Source: a virus. Taken from it: DNA of 51,536 nt. The notes under the pieces were generated by a model. The model had not been told where the DNA came from and did not search any database. It saw only the letters and a program-made list of their open reading frames with translations. Location of the stretch: positions 1 through 51,536 of IMG/VR virus record IMGVR_UViG_3300022932_000004; one strand, 5' to 3'. Shown here in pieces: positions 7,015-15,365 of this stretch; position 1 is the first letter of the stretch, and each line of letters begins with the position of its first letter. Both the position numbers and the translations under genes were made by a program.

Positions 7015-8937
7015 TTAATTCGGTGTTACAAACTTGCCGTAATGCTTCATTGAAATACTGATGTTGTCGTCACGAACCTCGACACAACTCATGTTAACTA
7101 CATTAGTTTCAGTATTCCAGCTTGCGCTTAAAGGTAGGAAATTTTTACCCGTCAGCGTCTGTATTTGGTATATCTCGCCATACGACCAATTAGAAGCATA
7201 GATTGACCCCTCAAAAACCAATGATGATTTATACCTGTTTCTTAAGACCGCATGACTATTTAAAGCGGTCAGTGTCCCTGTGTATTTAGAGTCTGTAAAA
7301 AACTTCTCAAACCCAGATTGGCTATATTCGGTCATGTAATTAGAGACGTAAAAACCATTATGCGAACTGCTGATGTTTAAAGAGTATTCCTCTTTTTTGG
7401 TGTTATTCCCTTGTGCATAAGTCGCCTCATAAACATCGTTGTTATTGTCTGTATTGATATATATGTCATCAAAAATCACTTTCCTGCCGGTAGGTATTTC
7501 AAAACTAACCAATAACGAAGGGTCTCTAGTTCTTCCAATTGGACTTGAATTTGGTAATGGAAGAATAATATTTTGCTTGGCGTTGAAGTCGATCTGAGCA
7601 ACGTCATTAAGTTTCAGTCCAGGAACAGTAATGCTAATTGAAGTGAAAGACGGTGTCCAAAATCCGTTCTCATTGAGGTAATAGTTAACATTATCCCCAC
7701 TGCAATACAACACTTGGAATTTAAAGCTAGTCGAAGCCCATACAATAAAGCCGTTTGCGTCTAATGTTGCGCCGTTAACAATGGCAAACTTAAATCCAAA
7801 ATTGATATAAGTGTAAAGCACGTCGCTGTCTATAGGTAGATTAGGATTGAACAATTGAAATCCGGTCGCGCCGTTTGGTGATGGGTTGGTAATTTGAACC
7901 GCACTTCCGGCTGAATCGCTTAAACTGCCGACAGATTCGATATAAGCCCCTGCGCTTGCATTGTATAGCCCCCAATATATCGGCACAGAGAAAGACACAA
8001 TGTCCATGTTGCCGTTAGGTAATATATTGTCTCGCTGGTCCTGCTCATAGGTGCTTACTACTGTCCTTAGGGCGGGCAACACCGTGATGATTGCATCTTC
8101 TTCAACAAAACGGTAGTTATAAGTGTTATCTCCGCCAATGGTGAACAGGTTCGGAGATAACGGTAATGTCGTCACGGAGAACCCTTCTAACGTTGCTGGT
8201 ATTTCTCTGTACACGCTAGAGCCGGTCACAATATCATTTATCCTTTCAATTTCCCATGCACCATTTGATTGATGCATTCGGCATTGTAGAGACCTTAACA
8301 TATTTTCTAAAATATAGAGACAAGATTTGTAGTTGCCTATATAATCCGTAAAACCTTCCCCTCTTGGCGCCCATTCTACAGAACCACTAAATATATCAAA
8401 CTCTCCTGGAAAAGCAGGATTTGTGACGGCGCAGGACCACCTGATCGGTAATGGCATCCCGAGGTTGTTCGTAGCAAACAGAATCTGTCTGAAATAGTTC
8501 AAAATACACCTTCCTCCTTGCAGATTGTTATGGGTGTAGTCTAATGTGTCAAGTAATTTCAACCCATCTGTTGCGGTGATATTTAACTCAAAAGGCGCGG
8601 ATTGAAAAGTTTGCTGAATCCCATCAGGGATAAGAAATCCTTTCCATTTCAATTCTGAATCTACGGAGAATTCGACCACAAAGTCGCGGTCATTTGCCTG
8701 TTGCAATTCTAAAATATCTATCGGGTTGCCTTCGGTTTGAAAAACATTAATTGAAGCTTTGCTGTTTATAATCGGCTCATAAGGGTCATCTCCGCAATCA
8801 TAGCTAATAACGCAAGCCTGACCCTCTACGCCACGCAAAGGAATAATTGCCCCGCTATAAGGAGCGACAGGCGAAATATCAACTCTGCACCTTTGATTAA
8901 AGTTATCCCGGTAGTCAACCCTGTATTTTACCGCCAT
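7015..8937 (-). CDS. Tail tip / distal tail-like protein
   Basis: A 640-residue beta-rich protein directly after the tape measure gene and before the fibre gene, the place of the distal tail or hub protein in siphoviruses. The N-terminal 120 residues (RVDYRDNFNQRCRVDI..., ELKWKGFLIPDG) resemble the tail-tip family seen in Bacteroidota phages, which I recognise by context rather than by a strong motif. The C-terminal half has further beta domains possibly binding carbohydrate. It starts one base after the tape measure stop, consistent with one operon. Confidence 0.65.
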   Translation of the reverse strand: MAVKYRVDYRDNFNQRCRVDISPVAPYSGAIIPLRGVEGQACVISYDCGDDPYEPIINSKASINVFQTEGNPIDILELQQANDRDFVVEFSVDSELKWKGFLIPDGIQQTFQSAPFELNITATDGLKLLDTLDYTHNNLQGGRCILNYFRQILFATNNLGMPLPIRWSCAVTNPAFPGEFDIFSGSVEWAPRGEGFTDYIGNYKSCLYILENMLRSLQCRMHQSNGAWEIERINDIVTGSSVYREIPATLEGFSVTTLPLSPNLFTIGGDNTYNYRFVEEDAIITVLPALRTVVSTYEQDQRDNILPNGNMDIVSFSVPIYWGLYNASAGAYIESVGSLSDSAGSAVQITNPSPNGATGFQLFNPNLPIDSDVLYTYINFGFKFAIVNGATLDANGFIVWASTSFKFQVLYCSGDNVNYYLNENGFWTPSFTSISITVPGLKLNDVAQIDFNAKQNIILPLPNSSPIGRTRDPSLLVSFEIPTGRKVIFDDIYINTDNNNDVYEATYAQGNNTKKEEYSLNISSSHNGFYVSNYMTEYSQSGFEKFFTDSKYTGTLTALNSHAVLRNRYKSSLVFEGSIYASNWSYGEIYQIQTLTGKNFLPLSASWNTETNVVNMSCVEVRDDNISISMKHYGKFVTPN

Positions 8938-8938
8938 G

Positions 8939-11900
8939 TTAAGTCCCTCTTTGTCTTGATTTAGCCGCCCGGTCTAAAGTGATGAGTAAATCCTGCCCTG
9001 CTATTTTGGTTGTCAGTTGCCCGAACTCGTTGATTTCAACGCCAGTAACGACCCCATTAACCGTATTTCTGCCAATGATAGAAGATGAATAGGCTAATGC
9101 GTTGGCACGTTCCTGTAGTGCTGTTTGCTTTTTCTCTTCTGCTAATTGCTGTTTTTGTAATTCCTCCTGTTTTTTAGCTTTGCTTGCTCCAAAAATCCCA
9201 CCAATTAACCCAGCAACTCCGCCGATAACCGCTCCTGCAACCGTTCCAGCCGGACCACCGACAGCAGTCCCCAGCAAGGCGCCAGTTCCCGCCCCTTTTA
9301 AAGCGCCGGCCGTGCCTTGACCTATCGCGCTTGTCTTTTTGGTTATTCCACCAATGATACTACCTAGAACTATTGCCCCTCCAGCTAATGCCTGTTGATT
9401 TGCGGATAAACTATCAAAAGCTTTATCTAATAATTTAGTTAATTGATCGCCAAATTTCTTAATAAAGACTTGGTTTAGTGAATCTGTTAAATTGGTAGCC
9501 AGTCCTGAGATTACATCTGAAAACGACTTGTCTGCGAATGCGTTTGCTTTAGTCAGCGTCTCAATCAGGTCGTCGCCAAATTTCACTGCGACACCTGACA
9601 GTTGGTTGCCAAAATCTGTTTTTGAAGCCGTTGCGGCATCCTGTTTGAGCTTTCCTTTAGCCCCAGCCTCAGAGGCTCCGATTCCTATTAACGCTAAGGG
9701 ATTATTTTTATTCAGCTCCTTAAGATCGTCGTAAAACTTGGTTACCTTAGTGAGTCTTTCTTTAAGGTCTTTATCTAGCTTAGCCTGAGATTTTTTCGAC
9801 CCGGTAGAAGAATCAAACCCTTTATCTAAAACGTCAGCAATTTTTTCTTGTATATTCTGCTCGGCTTCAAGCCTTTTTTGCCTGTATTTATTTCGTATAT
9901 TTTCCTCTTCCTGTGCTTTTGCATCAACAAGAACCGCTAATATTGCCGCGTTTCCTTCATATTGCCTGGTTAAATCTGCATAATGAGCGGCGTTTTGCTG
10001 TATTTCTTGTTCCTGAGAGACAATACGAGTGATTCCCGCCTCTTGTTCGATACCCGCAATGATGTCAGCTTGTTTTTTAGCAAACGTTGCGGCGTTCTGA
10101 GTCAGTTCATTTTGTTGGTTAGTCGCATTAACCGCGCGCGCAGAAGCCGTTAACGCGTCAAATTGCTCGCGCTCTTTGGAACCAGCTTTATATTTTTGGT
10201 TATACTCTTTTTGAAGCTTATTAAGATTGTCGTTTAAGGCTTTATATTTCTGAGTGGTCTTTTCATTAGTTTTATCGAGCCCCTCTAAACCCACCAAAGC
10301 ATCGTAATTCTCAGCCTTAGACATTTCACTTAAAATAAGTGACTTAAAGTCTTTGGGTATAGCAGGAGCCTTAGGTACAGCTCCATTAGCTAAAGCAAGC
10401 TCTTTCTTGAAGCCAATTATTTGCTTAACATAGTCTTTATATTGTTTTGAAGCAGTGTCTAAAGGTTTTTTTAACTCAGTAACACGCTTAATATCTGCCT
10501 TAATGTCATCAATTGTTCTCGCATCATCCTCTTTTGTTTGGTCGACTAAAGAACCGTCTCCGTACACCTCTCCGCCATTAGGAAGTTTAGACCTGAGCCG
10601 TTTAACGACTGCATTTTGCCTTCTCGCATCCGCACGCAACTTGTTGATGTTTTGAGATACTGGAGCAACTTGAGCCTGTGTATTTTTTGGGTCTGATACA
10701 AATTTTAAAGCGTTCGCTAGTCTGTTTCTTGCGATAACCTCTCGGTTGACTTCGGCGGTCAATTGTTTTCTAATTTCAACCTCGCTTTTTCCGCGGGCTA
10801 ATTGGTCTGCCTTAGCAAATCCCTGGTCTGCGATGTTGTTATTTAAAGCGTCAGTACCTCGCTGTTTTCTCCGTGCGATCGCATCTTTAAACTCCTGAGA
10901 ATTTGTGCCAACGTCCCCACCAAAAAGATACCCACCTACGCGTCCTTTTAAGGAAGTGCTTTTCCGTATTAAGGAATCATCCTCCTGTTGCTGTGTTTTA
11001 TCTAGCGCCGCTTGTAGCTCTGATATAGCTCTAATTGAATAGGTTGCGCCGTCTATAATTCCTTTGAAAAACTTACCTACCGAACCATTGGGGTTTGTGG
11101 TCAGATTAACAAAAGAGTTACTTAATTTATCTACAGAGGCGGCTAACGTATTATTCCTAATTTCAAAGTTATGTGCAACTTTGTCATGTTCTACATAATC
11201 TTTAGTTCCGGACTGTATACGGCTGTTTAACTTATCTTGGTTTTCCGCTAAAATCTTAACCGCATTACTTACCTTTCCAGTCTTAATGCCGACAGATGCA
11301 AGTCTGTCGTTTAATTCATTTACGGTAGGATTTCCGGCTTTTAATCCTTTGAAAAAGGCGGTTAATGCCCCTTGGGTGTCGGTGTTAATTAAGTTATTAA
11401 ATTTGTCAACCGTCAGTGTAGCGTCTGCGATCTGTGCGATTGCATAGTATTTCCCTCGCTTAACACTTAAATCATTCACAAGCCTTGTAACAGCTAGCGC
11501 GGCAGAAGAAGCGATTTGACCGGACTCTCCAAGCACGGCGCCATAAGCACTTACTACTGGAAGCGCTAATTTTGCAGTCGCCGCTGTACCTGCAATACCA
11601 AGAGTGAAGTCTTGAAGGTATTTAACTGTAACGGGTCCGGAATGGGCAAGACCTAAAAAATTCGAGCCGATCTTGGTTAAGGCTGTTCCAAAAGAAACTC
11701 CCTCTTTTTCGGTTATCTTATATATTGTAACGATTTTACCTAAAGATTCAGCAACAGCTTCCGCACCTCCTGGAAACTCCCTTTTTAGAACGACCCCTAA
11801 TTCATCGACTTCTTTAATAAAATCTTTTAAATCTTCCTTGGGTACCTTAAGCCTTCCACCGATGAAACCAATATCCAGCAACCCCTTTAAATCAGTTCTT

Positions 11901-12874
11901 GTATCAAGCCCTTGAAGCTCTTTAGATAACCCATCTACTTCTTTTGCAGACAGTGCGGCAACCCTTTGAACATCTGCTAAATCGTCTGATATTTCAACGT
12001 TATGAGAAAAAGAGGCTTTTGCCGTTGCAAGTGCCGCGGTAAGTAGTGCAAGTGGTCCGATCGCCCCCAGTGCATTGGATTTTATGCTATCAAACAAGGT
12101 GGGCTGAACACCTCCCTTCGTTTGATCTTGAATCCCTTTTATCTGATCTTTAAGTCCAGAAATTATGCCTGAAAGCCTTGTGCCGGATGCAGATTCTCGT
12201 TCTGCTTTTGACAATTGCGCGTAAACCTGCACAAGTCGTATTAACGCCGCTCGCCTTTGCTCTAGTGAGCCTTTGGCGTTAAGCATTTCCCTTGCGTTAT
12301 TTTTTAGTTCTGCTGTGGCGTTTGCTTGTCTCAATCGCTCTTCTGCAAGAGCCTGAGCAAGTTGCTTTTTGCTTAAAACATTTTGGTTTGTAGCTTGAGT
12401 TTGCTGATTGGTCGCTGTGACATTTGCAGAAACTCCAGTATTAAGGGTGTTATTGGCGATAGCTTGCTTTGCCGCCTCGGTATTTAATTGTGCCTTAGCA
12501 ACTCTTTCCGCATTAAGAGCCGTTGTATAGGATATACTCCCCTGCTTGGCTCTTACATACGCGTCTATTTCAGCTTGTGAGTTAGAAACTTGGGTTGGCT
12601 TTCTTTTGTTAGCCTCGTCGTTAGCCGCTCTTTGTGCTTTTTGTTGTTCTTTTATTTCCGCATTTAATGCGGCTTGAGCCTTTCTGTCCGCCTCTTTCTG
12701 TTTGGTCAGCTCTAGAGCTTCCTGCTTTATTTTTAATAAGCCCGCTTGGTAGGCAGATAACGGTTTAGCATCAATACCAAGATTAGAAAAGTCTTTAAGA
12801 GAAGCTTTTGTTTCTTTGAGAACTTGCTTTAAGTTTTCGTTGTTCCCTACAATTTGAATTTCTAATCTTGCCAT
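8939..12874 (-). CDS. Tail tape measure protein
   Basis: A 1311-residue protein dominated by long helical, Ala/Lys/Gln/Glu-rich stretches (residues about 15-250 and 830-1090). A glycine/alanine-rich hydrophobic segment lies near 1190-1260 (GALLGTAVGGPAGTVAGAV), the membrane-active or tube-lumen part usual in tape measures. Length and position between the tail chaperones and the tip protein fix the call. At roughly 1.5 angstroms per residue the tail should be near 190-200 nm. It overlaps the chaperone stop by one base. Confidence 0.92.
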   Translation of the reverse strand: MARLEIQIVGNNENLKQVLKETKASLKDFSNLGIDAKPLSAYQAGLLKIKQEALELTKQKEADRKAQAALNAEIKEQQKAQRAANDEANKRKPTQVSNSQAEIDAYVRAKQGSISYTTALNAERVAKAQLNTEAAKQAIANNTLNTGVSANVTATNQQTQATNQNVLSKKQLAQALAEERLRQANATAELKNNAREMLNAKGSLEQRRAALIRLVQVYAQLSKAERESASGTRLSGIISGLKDQIKGIQDQTKGGVQPTLFDSIKSNALGAIGPLALLTAALATAKASFSHNVEISDDLADVQRVAALSAKEVDGLSKELQGLDTRTDLKGLLDIGFIGGRLKVPKEDLKDFIKEVDELGVVLKREFPGGAEAVAESLGKIVTIYKITEKEGVSFGTALTKIGSNFLGLAHSGPVTVKYLQDFTLGIAGTAATAKLALPVVSAYGAVLGESGQIASSAALAVTRLVNDLSVKRGKYYAIAQIADATLTVDKFNNLINTDTQGALTAFFKGLKAGNPTVNELNDRLASVGIKTGKVSNAVKILAENQDKLNSRIQSGTKDYVEHDKVAHNFEIRNNTLAASVDKLSNSFVNLTTNPNGSVGKFFKGIIDGATYSIRAISELQAALDKTQQQEDDSLIRKSTSLKGRVGGYLFGGDVGTNSQEFKDAIARRKQRGTDALNNNIADQGFAKADQLARGKSEVEIRKQLTAEVNREVIARNRLANALKFVSDPKNTQAQVAPVSQNINKLRADARRQNAVVKRLRSKLPNGGEVYGDGSLVDQTKEDDARTIDDIKADIKRVTELKKPLDTASKQYKDYVKQIIGFKKELALANGAVPKAPAIPKDFKSLILSEMSKAENYDALVGLEGLDKTNEKTTQKYKALNDNLNKLQKEYNQKYKAGSKEREQFDALTASARAVNATNQQNELTQNAATFAKKQADIIAGIEQEAGITRIVSQEQEIQQNAAHYADLTRQYEGNAAILAVLVDAKAQEEENIRNKYRQKRLEAEQNIQEKIADVLDKGFDSSTGSKKSQAKLDKDLKERLTKVTKFYDDLKELNKNNPLALIGIGASEAGAKGKLKQDAATASKTDFGNQLSGVAVKFGDDLIETLTKANAFADKSFSDVISGLATNLTDSLNQVFIKKFGDQLTKLLDKAFDSLSANQQALAGGAIVLGSIIGGITKKTSAIGQGTAGALKGAGTGALLGTAVGGPAGTVAGAVIGGVAGLIGGIFGASKAKKQEELQKQQLAEEKKQTALQERANALAYSSSIIGRNTVNGVVTGVEINEFGQLTTKIAGQDLLITLDRAAKSRQRGT

Positions 12875-13553
12875 TACTTAAAGGATGCTAATAGTTTCAA
12901 TGCCTCGGCAACATTGCGTATAGGCAAAATAATATTATCGTTGTCGATCAACGGCAAGGGCATTAAGTCTTGAGGGGATACGTGTTTTTTAACCCCCATG
13001 CCGCCAAAATTAATAATGTCCGAACGAATGGTTCTCAAAAAGTCCTGCTTTTCACAACGAATTTCAAACTGCCCTGTTTCCATCATTGCATACTCCTTGA
13101 GAGTCAGCGCACGAACTTCTTTAGGTTTTAATCCCCACTTATAGGCATTGCTGATGATTTCTCCGAGCGTGTGGATTTTTTTTTTGTATTAACACGGGTC
13201 TCTTCCGGTTCGCTAGCTAATAATTTAGCGATCATTTCATCGTAGCGCTGTTGCATGGTTACCCCTTGAATTTTAGACCGCATAAAATCAACCATAATTT
13301 CATCACCAGTTCCTTGAGGCTCGTTGTCCAGCCAATTCAAAAAATATTTATAATTAAAATCAAGAGAATCGTCGTTGATTTCTGCCCCATTACGCAGTGC
13401 GGCGTAAGTAAGCTTGCTCACCATTACGGTTTCATTGCTGGCGATCTCTAGCTCCAATTGTTGCAATGTGATTCCTAATTCGTCGCACAGGTCTTCGAAT
13501 GCTCCCAGCCCCCAACATAACTGCCTAGGCTTTTCTTTGATTGTTAATTGCAT
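12874..13553 (-). CDS. Tail assembly chaperone GT, made by a -1 frameshift
   Basis: The 141-residue upstream frame contains ten consecutive A residues on the minus strand (13185-13176) near its end. A -1 slip there joins it to a frame that runs without a stop to 12874, reading IHTLGEIISNAYKWGLKPKE, then a LTLKEYAMMETGQ-like segment typical of the T part, and on to ALKLLASFK. The fusion is about 225 residues. In lambda-like and many other siphoviruses, G and GT coat the tape measure during tail assembly; the location right before the tape measure gene fits exactly. The slip itself is inferred from sequence. Confidence 0.8.
13128..13553 (-). CDS. Tail assembly chaperone G (unshifted product)
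   Basis: A 141-residue helical protein (LCWGLGAFEDLCDELGITLQ near residues 13-32), ending shortly after the slippery A run with a basic, disordered tail (KKKSTRSEKSSAMPISGD). It is the normal-frame product of the G/GT pair and would bind the tape measure together with the rarer fused form. It follows the tail tube and a 57-residue gene and precedes the tape measure, the conserved siphovirus order. Confidence 0.8.
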   Translation of the reverse strand: MQLTIKEKPRQLCWGLGAFEDLCDELGITLQQLELEIASNETVMVSKLTYAALRNGAEINDDSLDFNYKYFLNWLDNEPQGTGDEIMVDFMRSKIQGVTMQQRYDEMIAKLLASEPEETRVNTKKKSTRSEKSSAMPISGD

Positions 13554-13698
13554 CTAATATTTTTTTTTCGCTTGGTTTGCTTTTTTGGTTGATAGTAATG
13601 CTAAATCGCTCATCACGGCACATGCAAGGATGGGGCGCGGTATACGATACATACCACTCCCCTTCCTTTAGCTTGTTTATTTGCCTGATCGTAATCAT
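13525..13698 (-). CDS. Small 57-residue protein between tail tube and chaperone
   Basis: The start overlaps the tail tube stop (TAATG type) and the end overlaps the start of the G chaperone by 29 bases, so it is embedded in the tail operon. The product, MITIRQINKLKEGEWYVSYT followed by APHPCMCRDE, has two cysteines and a basic C-terminal helix (KSKPSEKKILDAINNQRKA). No family recognised. The tight overlaps and a full frame from start to stop argue that it is real. Confidence 0.6.
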   Translation of the reverse strand: MITIRQINKLKEGEWYVSYTAPHPCMCRDERFSITINQKSKPSEKKILDAINNQRKA

Positions 13699-14165
13699 TA
13701 CGGAGTTACTGTAGCCTCCGCATAGGTTAACGCTCCATTACCAGTGATTTCTAAATCATAAGTACTTTCGCCGTCAATCGGTGCGTTGTGAGTAAATGAA
13801 GTCAACGTTCCTGTCCCTTCATAAATGAAGGTTTTAGCGAAATCGTAATCCGTTGTTTTGATGGTCTGGAACGTCATTTCAATAGACGGGTCGCCCGTAA
13901 TCATCAATGCTGCAATATCGCTGTTGTCCAGTACGCCAGTTACCTGGTCGGCAAAAGCTTTAGCGGTTACAGATACCGTCCACCCTTTTGTTGACACGGT
14001 GTGTGTTGTCCAAGAGGCGCCATTGGTAGTATCTGCCTCGGTTGGCTTACATGGGTCGTCATCAGTAGTATTTACTGTGATCGCTAATGTTGCATCCGTC
14101 TGACAACGGATTGAAGTGCCATTGACTTTAACGCCAATTAACTTCCCTGGTAATACTCCTGCCAT
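13698..14165 (-). CDS. Major tail tube protein
   Basis: A 155-residue beta-rich protein (MAGVLPGKLIGVKVNGTSIR...) with a two-sheet pattern and a long insertion loop (NTTDDDPCKPTEADTTNGAS), as in TP901-1/SPP1-type tail tube subunits. It lies just upstream of the chaperones and tape measure. Its N-terminal motif reappears at the start of the tail fibre protein, supporting a shared fold. Expected to be the most abundant tail protein. Confidence 0.8.
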   Translation of the reverse strand: MAGVLPGKLIGVKVNGTSIRCQTDATLAITVNTTDDDPCKPTEADTTNGASWTTHTVSTKGWTVSVTAKAFADQVTGVLDNSDIAALMITGDPSIEMTFQTIKTTDYDFAKTFIYEGTGTLTSFTHNAPIDGESTYDLEITGNGALTYAEATVTP

Positions 14166-14464
14166 TTTTCTATTTCTTTAATTATTGTTTCAAAATCATT
14201 TGAGGTTTCGCCTGTTATTTCAATACGGGTTCTTCCTTGTATTTTTCCAGTAAAAGCAACCTTGCTCCCTGCGTCTAATTTAAATACGCCCATCACCTCT
14301 CCTTCTGGTTTTCCTACGCAATCAAAAAGACCCTTCATACTAACAATGAGCGTTCTTTTTGCGGTTTTGTCTGGTCTTATATCAAACTCCATCCCCATAA
14401 CAGCCTCTTTACAAGCAGACCACCCTTGCGAATGGGATATAAGTAAAGAACCTGTTCCGATCAT
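14138..14464 (-). CDS. Small tail-region protein of unknown function
   Basis: A 108-residue protein. The frame extends further upstream to 14548, but that extension is a hydrophobic AT-rich stretch containing a promoter; the ATG at 14464 lies 5 bases after a TATCTTTA box and is preferred. The product has a hydrophobic first 12 residues (MIGTGSLLISHS), then a beta-rich domain with FDCVGKPEGEVMGVFKLD and a helical, Trp/Tyr-rich end (EKWQEYYQGS). It overlaps the tail tube start by 28 bases, suggesting coupled expression. Confidence 0.6.
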   Translation of the reverse strand: MIGTGSLLISHSQGWSACKEAVMGMEFDIRPDKTAKRTLIVSMKGLFDCVGKPEGEVMGVFKLDAGSKVAFTGKIQGRTRIEITGETSNDFETIIKEIEKWQEYYQGS

Positions 14465-14469
14465 AAAGG

Positions 14470-14477
14470 TAAAGATA
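14470..14477 (-). promoter_or_regulatory. Promoter -7 box for the tail tube / tail operon
   Basis: Minus-strand TATCTTTA, with TTGTTACATT starting 19 bases upstream of it. The capsid-operon promoter (26376-26383) has the same TTGTTACATT at the same distance. The ATG at 14464 follows after 5 bases, so the transcript should be leaderless or nearly so. It would boost tail tube, chaperone and tape measure expression. Confidence 0.6.
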
Positions 14478-14517
14478 GATAAATATAATGTAACAACAAT
14501 AATACTTAAACACGTAA

Positions 14518-14952
14518 TTATTGCACAATATCGCGCTGAGACAGCCAAGACTCGAACTTAATCACCCTGCGTTCAATGGATTGCGTTGAGGTGTCGTCGT
14601 TCAATGACATCGACTCAAGAATGCGCGTATTCTTGTTTGAAAACCCGTTTACAGGAACGCCGTACCGAATGACATTCATCACTTTTTCTTCTACGTCATC
14701 TAGTTCTTTGGTGTGGCTATACCCTTTTTTACCTACATAGTAGATGCTTACATCAATCGTGGTTAACCATTCGAAATAATCTCTTTTAGCATTAACTGTT
14801 TCCTGCTTCGTTTGTCCATCGAGTAAAATGTACATTGCCGGAGCAACCTCATTCAGCGGAACACGAATATCCCAAACCGAAAGACCAGTCGCAGGTTTCA
14901 ATACCGTGATGTACGATTCCCTGATGTGTTTAGAAGGATTTTGTAAAGGCAT
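14518..14952 (-). CDS. Tail completion / tail terminator-like protein
   Basis: A 144-residue protein (MPLQNPSKHIRESYITVLKP...) whose size, alpha/beta pattern and place directly after the HK97 gp10-like gene and before the tail tube match the tail terminator family (DUF3168 or gpU-like). The motif YFEWLTTIDVSIYYVGKKG resembles the central strands of those proteins. It overlaps the upstream gene by 23 bases. The family assignment is mostly from position. Confidence 0.55.
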   Translation of the reverse strand: MPLQNPSKHIRESYITVLKPATGLSVWDIRVPLNEVAPAMYILLDGQTKQETVNAKRDYFEWLTTIDVSIYYVGKKGYSHTKELDDVEEKVMNVIRYGVPVNGFSNKNTRILESMSLNDDTSTQSIERRVIKFESWLSQRDIVQ

Positions 14953-15346
14953 CTAATTTAAGTGTTAGTTCATCAACAATTTTATCTCTTCGCGAAAGGA
15001 AGGCTGGGAACAAGAACGGTTTCGGTCTTGTTGTTCCGCTCCCATCCACATAAAATTCCCTAGCATAAGCTTCGTACCCTGTGGGTATTTCTGTAAATGG
15101 CCCTGCGCCGAACTCTTGATAAGGCGCGTATGTCGCTGAAAAACCAATGACATACCCTCCCTCTGTTTTTTCTATAAAGGCAGACCCTCTAAGTAGCCCT
15201 TTATCTGCCGGCACTCTGCTAATTGCAGAGGTTAATATCTCGTTTGCAATCCTTTTTATTTCAGAATCAACATCTTTTTCGATTTGCTTTCCCGCTTTAT
15301 TAAGCGCCTGTTGCAATTCCTTCATTCCGTTGATCTTGAATTTCAT
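14930..15346 (-). CDS. HK97 gp10-like neck protein
   Basis: A 138-residue protein with the family layout: an N-terminal helix (GMKELQQALNKAGKQIEKDV), the VPADKGLLRGSAF segment, the YVIGFSATYAPYQEFGAGPF core and a RPKPFLFPAF end. HK97 gp10-like proteins act in head-tail joining. The start codon lies 4 bases after a TATCTTTA box. It opens a new transcription unit after the appendage genes. Confidence 0.85.
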   Translation of the reverse strand: MKFKINGMKELQQALNKAGKQIEKDVDSEIKRIANEILTSAISRVPADKGLLRGSAFIEKTEGGYVIGFSATYAPYQEFGAGPFTEIPTGYEAYAREFYVDGSGTTRPKPFLFPAFLSRRDKIVDELTLKLDAFTKSF

Positions 15347-15350
15347 GAGG

Positions 15351-15358
15351 TAAAGATA
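15351..15358 (-). promoter_or_regulatory. Promoter -7 box for the gp10-like gene
   Basis: Minus-strand TATCTTTA, then CCTC and the ATG at 15346. The 4-base spacing predicts a leaderless mRNA. The bases TATCTTTACC are the same as at 14477 and at the first GIY-YIG RNA promoter (23116). Confidence 0.6.
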
Positions 15359-15365
15359 AGTTATT

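Noticed and set aside
9102-9734. Rightward frames within the tape measure gene (Pro/Ser/Ala-rich)
   Set aside because: Mirror-strand shadows of an Ala/Gly/Lys-rich coding region.
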